Source: Coprococcus phoceensis (GTDB lineage Bacteria > Bacillota > Clostridia > Lachnospirales > Lachnospiraceae). From it: a stretch of 64,000 bases of DNA. Both the position numbers and the translations under genes were made by a program. Of this stretch, positions 1 to 8,452 are shown one piece after another. Each line of letters opens with the position of its first letter. The first letter of the stretch is position 1. Location: assembly GCF_900104635.1 (NCBI RefSeq), contig NZ_FNWC01000007.1:2021421-2085420 (forward strand). The letters run 5' to 3'. The notes under the pieces are model-generated. The model searched no databases, was not told the DNA's origin, and was given only the letters and a program-made list of their open reading frames with translations.

Positions 1-702
1 CCCTGATACAATAGTTTCTTTCAGATCTTTCATATAATATCTTGTATTGCGCATAATATGTTCTACAAACTCTGACTCTGCCATCGCCTGCAGACTGTCA
101 AACTCGTACTGTTCCACACACTCTTGCAACCATTTCCCCGGATTCGGATAACTTCTTGAAAATTCATATAGCTGCAAAATAAGCTCCTCTAGTTTCTTAT
201 CGTCTCTTCCAGATGCAAAACACTCTACAAATTCCTGAAAGGTCTGACTCCCCTCTTCATAATATCTTTCTAAAAGCTCTTCCATCACGTCATGCTTAAG
301 TAGTTTGAGTTCTCCTTCTTCGGCAATCCGAAATCCCGGATCCAGATCGATCGTATGGAAATAATCCCTTATGACAGAGAGACAGAAGCTGTGGATCGTC
401 GTCACCTGTGCACTGTGAATCAATGTCGCCTGACGCTGCAGATGCACATTATCCGGATTCTCCTCCAGTGCTTTTTCAATTGCTGTACGTATACGTTCTT
501 TCATTTCTGATGCTGCTGCCTCCGTATAGGTCACAATCAAAAGCTGATCTACATCTATCGGATTTTGATCTTTTGTAAGCCTCGTAATAATACGCTCTAC
601 AAGCACCGCAGTCTTTCCTGATCCGGCTGCTGCCGATACCAAAATATTTCGATCTCGCAGGTCAATAACTTGCTTTTGTTCCGGTGTAAATGTTACTCCC
701 AC
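1..702 (-). CDS. addA: AddA helicase-nuclease subunit A, N-terminal part (runs off the window)
   Basis: N-terminal 234 codons of the UvrD-like helicase subunit of the AddAB (RecBCD-like) enzyme, which processes double-strand breaks for RecA. The translation has the Walker A box AAAGSGKTAVLVERI near residues 23-37, then VTYTEAAASEMKERI (motif Ia) and TTIHSFC, all typical of AddA. The frame is open to the window edge, so the rest of the gene lies to the left. The start is a GTG at 702, preceded by AAAGGAGG about 7 bases upstream. It overlaps the end of addB by 10 bases, so translation is probably coupled. The family is certain; only the far part is unseen. Confidence 0.93.
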   Translation of the reverse strand, partial: MGVTFTPEQKQVIDLRDRNILVSAAAGSGKTAVLVERIITRLTKDQNPIDVDQLLIVTYTEAAASEMKERIRTAIEKALEENPDNVHLQRQATLIHSAQVTTIHSFCLSVIRDYFHTIDLDPGFRIAEEGELKLLKHDVMEELLERYYEEGSQTFQEFVECFASGRDDKKLEELILQLYEFSRSYPNPGKWLQECVEQYEFDSLQAMAESEFVEHIMRNTRYYMKDLKETIVSG

Positions 703-3700
703 TCTGACACCTCCTTTCTCATCTTCATAAGCGCCTCATCTTTTTTCAGTTTCTGCAGTCTCCGATATTCATATCCCGGAATTTTTTCTTCAAATCCGCA
801 AATCGCCTTGTAAGGACAGTAACTACAGCCTGTCATCGTTCCAAGCTCATATGGGGACACCTCCGTCTCCCCTTCTAATATTCTTGTCCCAATCTGTTTC
901 ATCTGCTTCTTGGCATACTCTGAAATCAGCTCAAACTCTTCCTGTGTCGCTGTTTTGGATGCCTTTGACAGACTCCTGTCTTTATTTCGCCCGATCGGCA
1001 CAACAAGTGAATTTCCGGATATCTCCCTATCCAAATGCCGCACCACTTCTTCCCTTGCATTCACCACGCCATCCAAACGCAGTTCTTTTAATATTTTCTT
1101 TTCCAGTTTTTCTTCATCTTTTTCCTTGTCCACGATTGGATCTTTCATCTGATAATAAAAAATCCCGGCAGGTATCACTGTTTTCCCGTGATTTTTTCTG
1201 CTCTCCAGTTCTAATGCCGTATTCAGATATAAAACGAGCTGCAACTGTAAGCCATAATACAATTCCCCCAGATCAAACGCTTTCGCCCCCGTCTTATAAT
1301 CAATCACTTTGACATAGACATTGTCCTCATCCTCACAGATGTCAACCCTGTCAATCTTTCCACGCAGTCTCATTCGCCCATGTCCATCCAGCGCAATGTC
1401 CGATGTGGATAGTCCGGATGCTCCTCCGAAAGAAATCTCATACCCGCCCGGCATGAAATCGCCCTTCTCCAACTGTTTTGTCAGCGCCCAGACGGTGCGC
1501 CTCATCATACGTTTCAGACGTTTGATAATATATTCATTTCTCGCCGAGCTATAGAGGATTGTATTTCCATAATCCACAATACTTTCCTCCACACTTTCTT
1601 CAATCAGTTCTTCTCTTCTTACTTCCGGAAGCGTCGTCCATGTGTACCCCTCCGCCTCCAGTTTTTTTGCAAAATGTTCAATGGCACTATGGAAAATATT
1701 TCCCAGATCGATCGCCTGAAAAGTATATTCCTCACGTTCCCGCAAATTTAGCCCGTAAGATAAAAAATGAGCATAGGCACATGCCGAAAATTTTTCTAAT
1801 CTGGTTACACTGTTCTCTAAAATAGTCCCATACAATCGTTGAGCTGTTCTTGTTGTAAGACCATCTTTTGGTTTTTCATAAAAACAAGCTTCCACTATCT
1901 GTTCTATTTTTTTTCGCCATTTTGGATTTTGTCTGTACCATGTATACAATTCCTGCCACTCAGTGCCCAATCCTTCGTGTTTTTTCTGTAACTTTTCAAT
2001 CAGATATGCAAATCCGCTTTTCGGTGTCAATTCTTTTTTGTCTGGCTGACAATCTGCATCTTGAATTTCCATCTTTTTGTACATTCGCCGTAAATCCTGA
2101 ATCAGGTATGCCGGGCGAAGTGTCTTTCCATCCGCAGAGACCTTACTATATGTCACATACAACTGTTCGGATGGTTTTGTCATCAGCAGATAGAGATAAA
2201 ACTTCTGGATAAATGCTTTTTCTTTCGCTCCCGGAGCCAGTACCACTCCTCCTTTTTGGAACAGCTCCCTGTCATGCTCTGAGAGAATACCTCCCGCATT
2301 TTCTTTTCCTGGAATATACATGTCATTGGCTCCAAGCAAAAACACCGCCTTTATGTCCTTGATACGGGTTCTTTCAATATCCCCCGCCACAACCTGATCA
2401 AGACTTGGCGGGATCACACCAACCTTCGCCTCCTCAAGTCCTGCATCCAACAATTCACAATACTCTTTCAGCGCAATCTGTTCCTCTCCAAGCAACTCTA
2501 CAAACTTATCAAATAATTCAATTACAATACGGTATACCTGTCCATATTCTTTTTCTAATGCAAGTTCTCCGTCATTTCCAAATCTAATTTCATATTCTTT
2601 TACCTTTTTTTGCAATTCTTCCTTCACAAGAAAGTCATACAGTGCTTTTGTGACTTCTGAGACCGTTTTGTTTCGTTTTGTTAATACCATTGTCACATCT
2701 TCCACTTGAATAAGGAAACGTTCTTTGATGTCATTAATACGTTCCAATTCCGTTTCCTCCATCCCTCTGGCTCTTCGAATCCATTTCTCCTGCCATTTTT
2801 TGTATCCACGGATTCCAAGTGCAATAACATAGTTCTCCACAATGTCAATCTCTTCGTCTGAAAACCCGGTCAGTCCCGTGCGCAGATAACGGAATACACT
2901 TTCATATGAAAAGTTCTGTTCCACCATCGCAAGAAGACTTCTGACGTATTCCACAAATGAATTCAACAAAATACTTCTTTTATGATCCATAAAGATCGGT
3001 ATCTGATATTCTCCAAAAATCTTTTCAATCTGATTTCCATATGTGTTCAAGTCACTTGCAATGATTGCAATCTCCCGATAACGGTATCCTCTTGTCCGAG
3101 CCAGATTTCGAATCTTCTGCGCAGCAAAATCGACCTCTTCTTTCGGATTCTTCGCACAATAAACCTGAATACGATCCTGTTCCTTTTCATACTGCTCTTT
3201 TGAATAGCGGAACAGATGCGCCTCTAAAAATGCAAGCGCTGTATTCTCGCGGAATCGATAAATCGGTCTGTCATATAGATATATCGGCTCCTCTACATCT
3301 GTCTTTGTCTCTTTGGCAATTGTAATCAGGGAAGTCACCATCTGCTTGCTCAATGCAAACAGCTGGTATGGATGTTTATAAGAAAATGGATTCTCCTTTT
3401 GCTCCATTGTCACTGTAATCACAACCTTCTTGCAGACACCAAACAGTTCACGCAAAAGCTTATTTTGAACAGGCGTAAATCCAGTAAACCCATCCAGTAC
3501 AACCACACTGTCTTTTAAAATCTTAGATTTCCCCACCACAGTACAAAGGACATCTAAAAGTTCTTCCCCTGTAATATATTTTTCTCTCAGATATTCTCGA
3601 AATCCATGGTAAATAGTCTTGATATCCTGCAATTTATAATAAAGATTAGAAGAGTCTTTCACCTCTTCTATCATCTGTTCCAACGTCTCTTCCTGTATAT

Positions 3701-4097
3701 CATATTGTGTAAATTCCGATATAACCGACTTCACTTCCCCGATGTATCCGGTCTTTTTCAGATTACTTCCAAGTACGCGAAGCTCTGCCTCACAATCCCC
3801 CGCAATCTTTCTCAGCACAAAACTTTTCCCCACATCATCAAGAACTTTTCGCTGGTTTCCACCGGTCTCCTCAAAAATACGATGTGCAAGTCGTCCAAAA
3901 CTCAGCACATCTACATTCATAATTCCTTTTCTCGGGCTTGCCATCACAAGATCTTTCTGTGTCTGCATGGTAAACTGTTCCGGCACAAGCACAATATAAT
4001 TGGTCTCGGGATGCTCCAAAGATGCTTTTGTTACTTTTTCATATAAATAATGGGACTTTCCCGAACCGGGTGGTCCCATAATAAACTGTAATGCCAT
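693..4097 (-). CDS. addB: ATP-dependent helicase/deoxyribonuclease subunit B
   Basis: AddB is the partner of AddA: an inactivated-helicase fold with a C-terminal nuclease held by an iron-sulfur cluster. The 1134-residue length is normal. It starts MALQFIMGPPGSGKS with a Walker A at residues 8-15. The C-terminal cluster cysteines are visible as C1091-x2-C1094-x5-C1100, and the distant fourth ligand is probably the Cys in SACAYAHF. The nuclease core includes KVIDYKTG, with the Asp and Lys of the PD-(D/E)xK motif. It is first in an addB-addA operon with overlapping ends, and an AAGGA-type ribosome site lies just before the ATG. Confidence 0.96.
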   Translation of the reverse strand: MALQFIMGPPGSGKSHYLYEKVTKASLEHPETNYIVLVPEQFTMQTQKDLVMASPRKGIMNVDVLSFGRLAHRIFEETGGNQRKVLDDVGKSFVLRKIAGDCEAELRVLGSNLKKTGYIGEVKSVISEFTQYDIQEETLEQMIEEVKDSSNLYYKLQDIKTIYHGFREYLREKYITGEELLDVLCTVVGKSKILKDSVVVLDGFTGFTPVQNKLLRELFGVCKKVVITVTMEQKENPFSYKHPYQLFALSKQMVTSLITIAKETKTDVEEPIYLYDRPIYRFRENTALAFLEAHLFRYSKEQYEKEQDRIQVYCAKNPKEEVDFAAQKIRNLARTRGYRYREIAIIASDLNTYGNQIEKIFGEYQIPIFMDHKRSILLNSFVEYVRSLLAMVEQNFSYESVFRYLRTGLTGFSDEEIDIVENYVIALGIRGYKKWQEKWIRRARGMEETELERINDIKERFLIQVEDVTMVLTKRNKTVSEVTKALYDFLVKEELQKKVKEYEIRFGNDGELALEKEYGQVYRIVIELFDKFVELLGEEQIALKEYCELLDAGLEEAKVGVIPPSLDQVVAGDIERTRIKDIKAVFLLGANDMYIPGKENAGGILSEHDRELFQKGGVVLAPGAKEKAFIQKFYLYLLMTKPSEQLYVTYSKVSADGKTLRPAYLIQDLRRMYKKMEIQDADCQPDKKELTPKSGFAYLIEKLQKKHEGLGTEWQELYTWYRQNPKWRKKIEQIVEACFYEKPKDGLTTRTAQRLYGTILENSVTRLEKFSACAYAHFLSYGLNLREREEYTFQAIDLGNIFHSAIEHFAKKLEAEGYTWTTLPEVRREELIEESVEESIVDYGNTILYSSARNEYIIKRLKRMMRRTVWALTKQLEKGDFMPGGYEISFGGASGLSTSDIALDGHGRMRLRGKIDRVDICEDEDNVYVKVIDYKTGAKAFDLGELYYGLQLQLVLYLNTALELESRKNHGKTVIPAGIFYYQMKDPIVDKEKDEEKLEKKILKELRLDGVVNAREEVVRHLDREISGNSLVVPIGRNKDRSLSKASKTATQEEFELISEYAKKQMKQIGTRILEGETEVSPYELGTMTGCSYCPYKAICGFEEKIPGYEYRRLQKLKKDEALMKMRKEVSEWE

Positions 4098-4102
4098 TCC
4101 TT

Positions 4103-4204
4103 CTATCCTTTCAGCTCTCTCAGATTTTGTTGGTAATACTGCTCTGCTTTTTCTCTGTCAATATTTCTCTCCTTTAGTATAAACAATCTGTTTTTAAGTT
4201 GCAA
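4103..4204 (-). CDS. Possible 33-residue ORF upstream of addB
   Basis: The 174-base gap upstream of addB holds a minus-strand frame from a TTG at 4204 to a TAG at 4103-4105. It ends in a charged, helical, protein-like stretch (REKAEQYYQQNLRELKG). There is no convincing ribosome site before the TTG. A better Shine-Dalgarno (AAAGGAGAG) inside the frame points instead to a 13-codon ORF in another frame. It may be a real micro-protein, the eroded end of a gene, or chance. Function unknown. Confidence 0.22.
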   Translation of the reverse strand: MQLKNRLFILKERNIDREKAEQYYQQNLRELKG

Positions 4205-4271
4205 TGCCTTTTACACTTGAATATTCGGGCAATATCAGCAAAGGACCATCCACCGCGGACAGTCCTCTTCT

Positions 4272-5129
4272 CTACATCATTCTCAATTTTTCACTCAATT
4301 CATTTCCAAGTATCATCTTTCCAATATAAAATACTTCACCTGTCACAAATATCTCCCAGTCCTCCTGAATCTCCACCTGCAACTCACCACCTGGCATGTG
4401 CACTGTCACACCCGGATTCGTAAGTCCAAGTTTATATGCAGCTGCCGCTGCAGCACATGCACTGCTGCCAGATGCAAGCGTATATCCCACGCCGCGCTCA
4501 AAGATTTCAATCCGAATATTTTCTTCATCAATCACCTGCATCACCTGTGTGTTGATCTTATTCGGAAAATATCTTGCAATCTCTGAATGATTTCCGATTT
4601 TGCACACGAGATGTTTCGACACTTCTTTCATCGGAATCACACAGTGTGGATTTCCGACAGACACACAAGTCGTCGGATACAGGTTTCTTCCGAACACCAT
4701 GTCCTCATCGACCACTTCTCTTCGTTCCCCTGTCACAGGAATTTCGTCGCTCCAAAAAGATGCTTTTCCCACCGAAAGACGAATGCGGCTTCCATCTTCA
4801 TTTAAGTAGAAAACCTCAATTTCTCCTCCCGGTGTCTGAAAATGAAAATTTCGTTTCTGTACATAACCGGCATCTTTTAAATATTTTGCAAAAATACGAT
4901 CCCCATTTCCGCTCATTTCTGCCTTGCTTCCATCTGGATTCCAGATTCGAACACCCATCTGCTCTGTCTCAAAAACAGGACCTTCCAAAATCCCTTCCGC
5001 TCCTATACCATAATTGCGGTCACATAACAGTCTGACATTTTCTTCATTTAATTCCATTTCATTTTTATTTGGGTCAAATACAAGGTAATCATTTCCAAGT
5101 CCATGATATTTTTCTAATACAACGTTCAT
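4272..5129 (-). CDS. DapF-family protein lacking both catalytic cysteines
   Basis: The fold family is diaminopimelate epimerase: HGLGNDYLVFD at the N terminus, the first catalytic loop, GNPH, FPNKINTQ and the second loop are all in order, and the length (285 aa) is normal. True DapF uses two cysteines, in CGNGxR and in ACGTGA. Here they read MSGNGDR (Ser73) and LASGSSA (Ser220), and the Glu of RGxGET is Tyr216. The serine codons (AGC and TCT) are plain in the DNA. Classical two-Cys racemisation is therefore unlikely. It may be a repurposed PLP-independent isomerase or a binding protein. The ATG at 5129 is chosen because GGAGGG lies 7 bases upstream; an upstream in-frame GTG at 5144 has no such site. 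It is divergent from the AraC gene. Confidence 0.85.
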   Translation of the reverse strand: MNVVLEKYHGLGNDYLVFDPNKNEMELNEENVRLLCDRNYGIGAEGILEGPVFETEQMGVRIWNPDGSKAEMSGNGDRIFAKYLKDAGYVQKRNFHFQTPGGEIEVFYLNEDGSRIRLSVGKASFWSDEIPVTGERREVVDEDMVFGRNLYPTTCVSVGNPHCVIPMKEVSKHLVCKIGNHSEIARYFPNKINTQVMQVIDEENIRIEIFERGVGYTLASGSSACAAAAAAYKLGLTNPGVTVHMPGGELQVEIQEDWEIFVTGEVFYIGKMILGNELSEKLRMM

Positions 5130-5193
5130 ACATTCACCCTCCACGGCATTTTTACTACTTCTATCTTAACAGGCATTATATGTCACAAATACA

Positions 5194-5232
5194 CAAATAA
5201 TGCTTTCTATATTGCAAATAATGCTATATAAT
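5194..5232 (+). promoter_or_regulatory. Direct-repeat operator and -10 box of the AraC-family gene
   Basis: Two perfect copies of CAAATAATGCT (5194-5204 and 5215-5225) lie exactly 21 bp apart, two helical turns. They sit just before a consensus -10 box TATAAT at 5227-5232. The AraC-family start codon is at 5257. Direct repeats with this spacing next to a promoter are typical binding sites for AraC-type activators, so autoregulation is a reasonable inference. Control of the divergent DapF-like gene is also possible. Confidence 0.5.
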
Positions 5233-5256
5233 ACTCTCATAGCAGGAGGGTTTGAT

Positions 5257-6150
5257 ATGGAACACTATGAAAAAAAAGGATATTTAAGCAGTGATTTCCG
5301 GTTGTTTCATCTGACAGACAGGAGTATTCCAAATATTAAATATCATTACCATGAATTTGATAAGATCACTATTTTAATCAAGGGAAATGTGCATTATACC
5401 ATCGAGGGACGAACCTATCAGCTCGAACCTTACGATATGGTTCTTGTCCGCCATAATGAGATTCACCGCCCGGTCGTCGACACAACCACGCCATATGAGC
5501 GGATTATTATTTACATCTCTCCCACTTTTATTGAAAACTACCGTACACAGGACTACGACTTGGGATATTGTTTTCAAAAAGCAGCAAAAAAGGAATCCAG
5601 TGTGCTTCGGATTCCCACTCGTCAAAAAAGTATTTTGTTTCAGACAATCCAAAGATTGGAAGAATCCTTTTCCTCTGATGGCTATGCCAACGAACTCTAC
5701 AGGCAAGTTCTTTTTTTAGAATTTATGATTCATCTCAATCGCGCGGCGCACGCAAGACAGCTTTTCTTTTTGGATACCGCCGTCTACAACGAAAAAATAG
5801 CGGACATTCTGCACTATATCAATGCCAATTTGTCCGCCCATCTTTCAATTGATGACCTCGCCTCAAGATTCTATCTAAGCAAATACTATATGATGCGCCT
5901 GTTCAAATCCGAGACCGGATACAGCCTCGGAAATTATATTACACAAAAACGACTTCTTTTTGCCAAAGACTTGATCCTACAGGGGTCTCCGGTTCTAGAA
6001 GCCTGTTTTGACTGTGGTTTTCAAGATTATTCTACTTTTTCCCGTGCTTATCGGAAGTGTTTTCATGAATCGCCACGTCAGACTTTAACTTCAGAATCAT
6101 CACCGGTATCGGCGGATGATTGGGGCGATTGTAATAGGAACTCAGAATAA
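5257..6150 (+). CDS. AraC-family transcriptional regulator
   Basis: A 297-residue sensor/regulator. The N-terminal cupin domain (about residues 15-140; HYHEFDKITILIKG, then EPYDMVLVRHNEIHRP) would bind a small ligand, often a sugar. The C-terminal AraC DNA-binding domain has two helix-turn-helix motifs (INANLSAHLSIDDLASRFYL and ACFDCGFQDYSTFSRAYRK). The ATG at 5257 is preceded by AGGAGGG six bases away, so longer in-frame starts are not used. The last 119 bases overlap the convergent mnmM gene on the other strand. The target is unknown; the direct repeats upstream suggest autoregulation. Confidence 0.93.
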   Translation: MEHYEKKGYLSSDFRLFHLTDRSIPNIKYHYHEFDKITILIKGNVHYTIEGRTYQLEPYDMVLVRHNEIHRPVVDTTTPYERIIIYISPTFIENYRTQDYDLGYCFQKAAKKESSVLRIPTRQKSILFQTIQRLEESFSSDGYANELYRQVLFLEFMIHLNRAAHARQLFFLDTAVYNEKIADILHYINANLSAHLSIDDLASRFYLSKYYMMRLFKSETGYSLGNYITQKRLLFAKDLILQGSPVLEACFDCGFQDYSTFSRAYRKCFHESPRQTLTSESSPVSADDWGDCNRNSE

Positions 6151-6655
6151 CAAGATAATATTTTGTATCCAGGCATTTCAGAAATGACAGGATTGCATCC
6201 CGTTCCTCAAATCCGCTGTCCCCTCCGCTGTAAATGCAAAGACTCATCATGCCTCCCACCTTCAGCAGTCGCAGTCCCTGTCTGATTGCCTCTATACTTG
6301 TATCTGCTTTAGTCGCAAGCTGATGGTCACCGCCCGGAAGGTATCCGAAATTAAATACGATGCAGTCTACCGTTTCTTCCTTTGCATACTTCTGCATCTT
6401 CGCATGACTTTCCAGAAAAACATCTGCACGTTTTTCCATCTGATGTTCCAAAATCCGCTTTTTCGTATTTTCCACCGCTTCTTTTTGAATGTCGAATGCC
6501 AACACCCGTCCACACTCTCCTACAAGTTCACACAAAAAGAGCGTATCATTTCCGTTTCCGGCTGTCGCATCAATACAGAGATCTCCTTCTTTCACATGAT
6601 TCTCCATAAAATGATGGCACCACTCTGTAATCTGATATCTTTTCATTTCTCTCAC
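6032..6655 (-). CDS. mnmM: tRNA U34 side-chain methyltransferase, MnmM (YtqB) family
   Basis: A class I SAM-dependent methyltransferase of 207 residues. Its motif order matches YtqB, identified in Bacillus as MnmM, which methylates the aminomethyl-2-thiouridine at the tRNA wobble position. Visible motifs are DATAGNGNDTLFL (SAM loop), AFDIQKEAVENT, FNFGYLPGGDH and the C-terminal NRPNHPPIPVMIL. It starts with a GTG overlapping the hflX stop by 4 bases; an in-frame ATG at 6646 is possible. A 17-residue tail extends beyond the family's usual end and lies antisense to the AraC gene. The function is inferred from family. Confidence 0.87.
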   Translation of the reverse strand: MREMKRYQITEWCHHFMENHVKEGDLCIDATAGNGNDTLFLCELVGECGRVLAFDIQKEAVENTKKRILEHQMEKRADVFLESHAKMQKYAKEETVDCIVFNFGYLPGGDHQLATKADTSIEAIRQGLRLLKVGGMMSLCIYSGGDSGFEERDAILSFLKCLDTKYYLVILSSYYNRPNHPPIPVMILKLKSDVAIHENTSDKHGKK

Positions 6656-7902
6656 AGTTTCACTTTCTCATAGATTTCAATCGGAATGTACCCTTTTGCA
6701 AAAATACCTTCTTCCCGGTACTCTTCTTCTAACAGTTCCCCGTATTTTCGAATCAATTGTATCTTTCCCGCATCAGCATACGGATAAAGCTGCTCAATTA
6801 AAATTTTCTGTTCCCGCAAAACTTCTTCGATTACATTTTGCAGATTCTCTAATCCCTCACCAGTCTTTGCCGAAATATTCACAACATGATCTGCTTTAAA
6901 ATCACGTAAAATAACCTCACCATCTACTTTATCCTGTTTATTAAACGCCGTGATAACCGGTTTATTCTTAACTTCCAGATTCATCAGTGTCTCATAGACA
7001 ATATACATCTGCTCATCCATCTGCGGATTAGATGCATCCACCACATGCAGGATGATGTCTGCATATTTTGCTTCCTCCAACGTACTTTTGAAGGCTTCAA
7101 TCAGATGGTGCGGCAGTTTTCGGATAAATCCAACTGTATCCGTCAGCAATACCTCTTGTTTACTTGGGAGTTTTAAGTTCCGGGTTGTCGGATCCAGCGT
7201 CGCAAACAGCTTATCTTCTTCCAGCACATCCGCCCCCGTCAGTGTATTCAAAAGTGTAGATTTCCCGGCATTTGTGTAACCGACAATCGCAATGACCGGA
7301 ACTTGGTTTCTGCTTCTTTGCTCTCTTGTCACCTCACGGTGCCGCTTGACATCTTTCAATTCTCGGTTCAACTGGGCAATCCGCCCCTTGATCAGACGCC
7401 TATCCATCTCAAGCTTTTTCTCTCCCGGACCTCTTGTCCCGATTCCGCCGCCAAGTCTTGACAATGATTTTCCAAGTCCCACAAGACGCGACTGTCTGTA
7501 TTTCAACTGCGCAAGTTCTACTTGAATTTTCCCCTCATTGGTCGACGCCCTGTTTGCAAAAATATCCAAAATAATGAGGGTTCGATCCATAATCTTTGTA
7601 TTCAACGCATCTTCCATGTTTCCAAGCTGAATCGGCGATAATTCATCATCACAGATGATGCCCGTCGCCTCTGTCTCCCACAACAGGTCTTTTATCTCGT
7701 CCAACTTTCCTTTTCCGACATAGGTCACCGGGTGGATCTGTGACAGATTTTGAACAACACGCCCGACCGTCACTGCCCCTGCAGTTGACGCCAGTTCTTC
7801 CAGTTCATCCAGCGATTTCTCCGTATCATCATGATCATCCGTGCTGACTCCGACCAAAATGACCTTTTCCTTCACCTGTTTCAGTTCTATCATTTCCGCC
7901 AT
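6652..7902 (-). CDS. hflX: Ribosome-associated GTPase HflX
   Basis: HflX splits or rescues stalled 70S ribosomes. This 416-residue protein has the HflX N-terminal domain (VGRVVQNLSQIHPVTYVGKG), the glycine-rich GGGIGTRGPGEKKLE linker near residue 155, and the G domain with GYTNAGKST (G1), DTVGFI (G3) and NKQD (G4). The ATG at 7902 follows AGGAGGG four bases away. It is the middle gene of a minus-strand run: TPR lipoprotein, hflX (10 bp gap), mnmM (4 bp overlap). Confidence 0.97.
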   Translation of the reverse strand: MAEMIELKQVKEKVILVGVSTDDHDDTEKSLDELEELASTAGAVTVGRVVQNLSQIHPVTYVGKGKLDEIKDLLWETEATGIICDDELSPIQLGNMEDALNTKIMDRTLIILDIFANRASTNEGKIQVELAQLKYRQSRLVGLGKSLSRLGGGIGTRGPGEKKLEMDRRLIKGRIAQLNRELKDVKRHREVTREQRSRNQVPVIAIVGYTNAGKSTLLNTLTGADVLEEDKLFATLDPTTRNLKLPSKQEVLLTDTVGFIRKLPHHLIEAFKSTLEEAKYADIILHVVDASNPQMDEQMYIVYETLMNLEVKNKPVITAFNKQDKVDGEVILRDFKADHVVNISAKTGEGLENLQNVIEEVLREQKILIEQLYPYADAGKIQLIRKYGELLEEEYREEGIFAKGYIPIEIYEKVKL

Positions 7903-7911
7903 AAAGCCCTC

Positions 7912-8436
7912 CTATCTGGTCTCCAAAAATTCTGCTTCTTTTTCTGCCTTCGAGTCTCCAGGATACTGCTCGTTATACTCGCTCACTTTCTCTTTTGCAT
8001 TGTCCCAGTCCCCCAACTTTTCATATGATACAACCGTGTTAAACAGCATCTCCTGTTTCATTGTATCAGAGCAATCCTCCATAGACATACCTTTTTCAAA
8101 GGCAGATACCGCTTCCTCATAATTTTCGATTTTCATATTACTGATACCGATAAAATTATATAACGTTGCCGTTTCTTCTGCCCCATTGTCCAATGCCTCC
8201 CCGAACGCATCAATTGCTTTTTCGAATTCTTCCATCTCAAAATATGCAATTCCCATTCCGCGGTATGCCTCATCTAAGTTCTTTTCTTCATCGATCTCCT
8301 TCTGAAAAGACTTGCTCGCCTCCTCATATTGCTTTTCTTCCAACTGAGAAACGCCTTCTTCCAAATAATTTGTTCCCATACAGCCTGTCAATAAAACTCC
8401 CGTCATGACAAGCATTGCTATTTTCCTTTTTTTCAT
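7912..8436 (-). CDS. TPR-repeat lipoprotein
   Basis: A 174-residue surface lipoprotein. The signal peptide begins MKKRKIAMLVMTGVLLTGC, with lipobox LLTGC, so Cys19 should be acylated. The mature part is a run of tetratricopeptide repeats (EAYRGMGIAYFEMEEFEKAI, then TLYNFIGISNMKIENYEEAV and a third), ending in a charged tail. TPRs mediate protein contacts; the partner is unknown. The ATG at 8436 is chosen over an upstream frame extension because AAGGAG is five bases before it and the signal peptide starts there. It lies 16 bases after the upstream P-type ATPase and is probably cotranscribed with it. Confidence 0.88.
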   Translation of the reverse strand: MKKRKIAMLVMTGVLLTGCMGTNYLEEGVSQLEEKQYEEASKSFQKEIDEEKNLDEAYRGMGIAYFEMEEFEKAIDAFGEALDNGAEETATLYNFIGISNMKIENYEEAVSAFEKGMSMEDCSDTMKQEMLFNTVVSYEKLGDWDNAKEKVSEYNEQYPGDSKAEKEAEFLETR

Positions 8437-8452
8437 CTCTGCTCCTTTTCTA

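Noticed and set aside
851..1312. Plus-strand 153-codon open frame inside addB
   Set aside because: It lies antisense to a strongly conserved part of addB, has no ribosome site, and its product is low-complexity Ser/Pro/Leu-rich as expected of a shadow frame.
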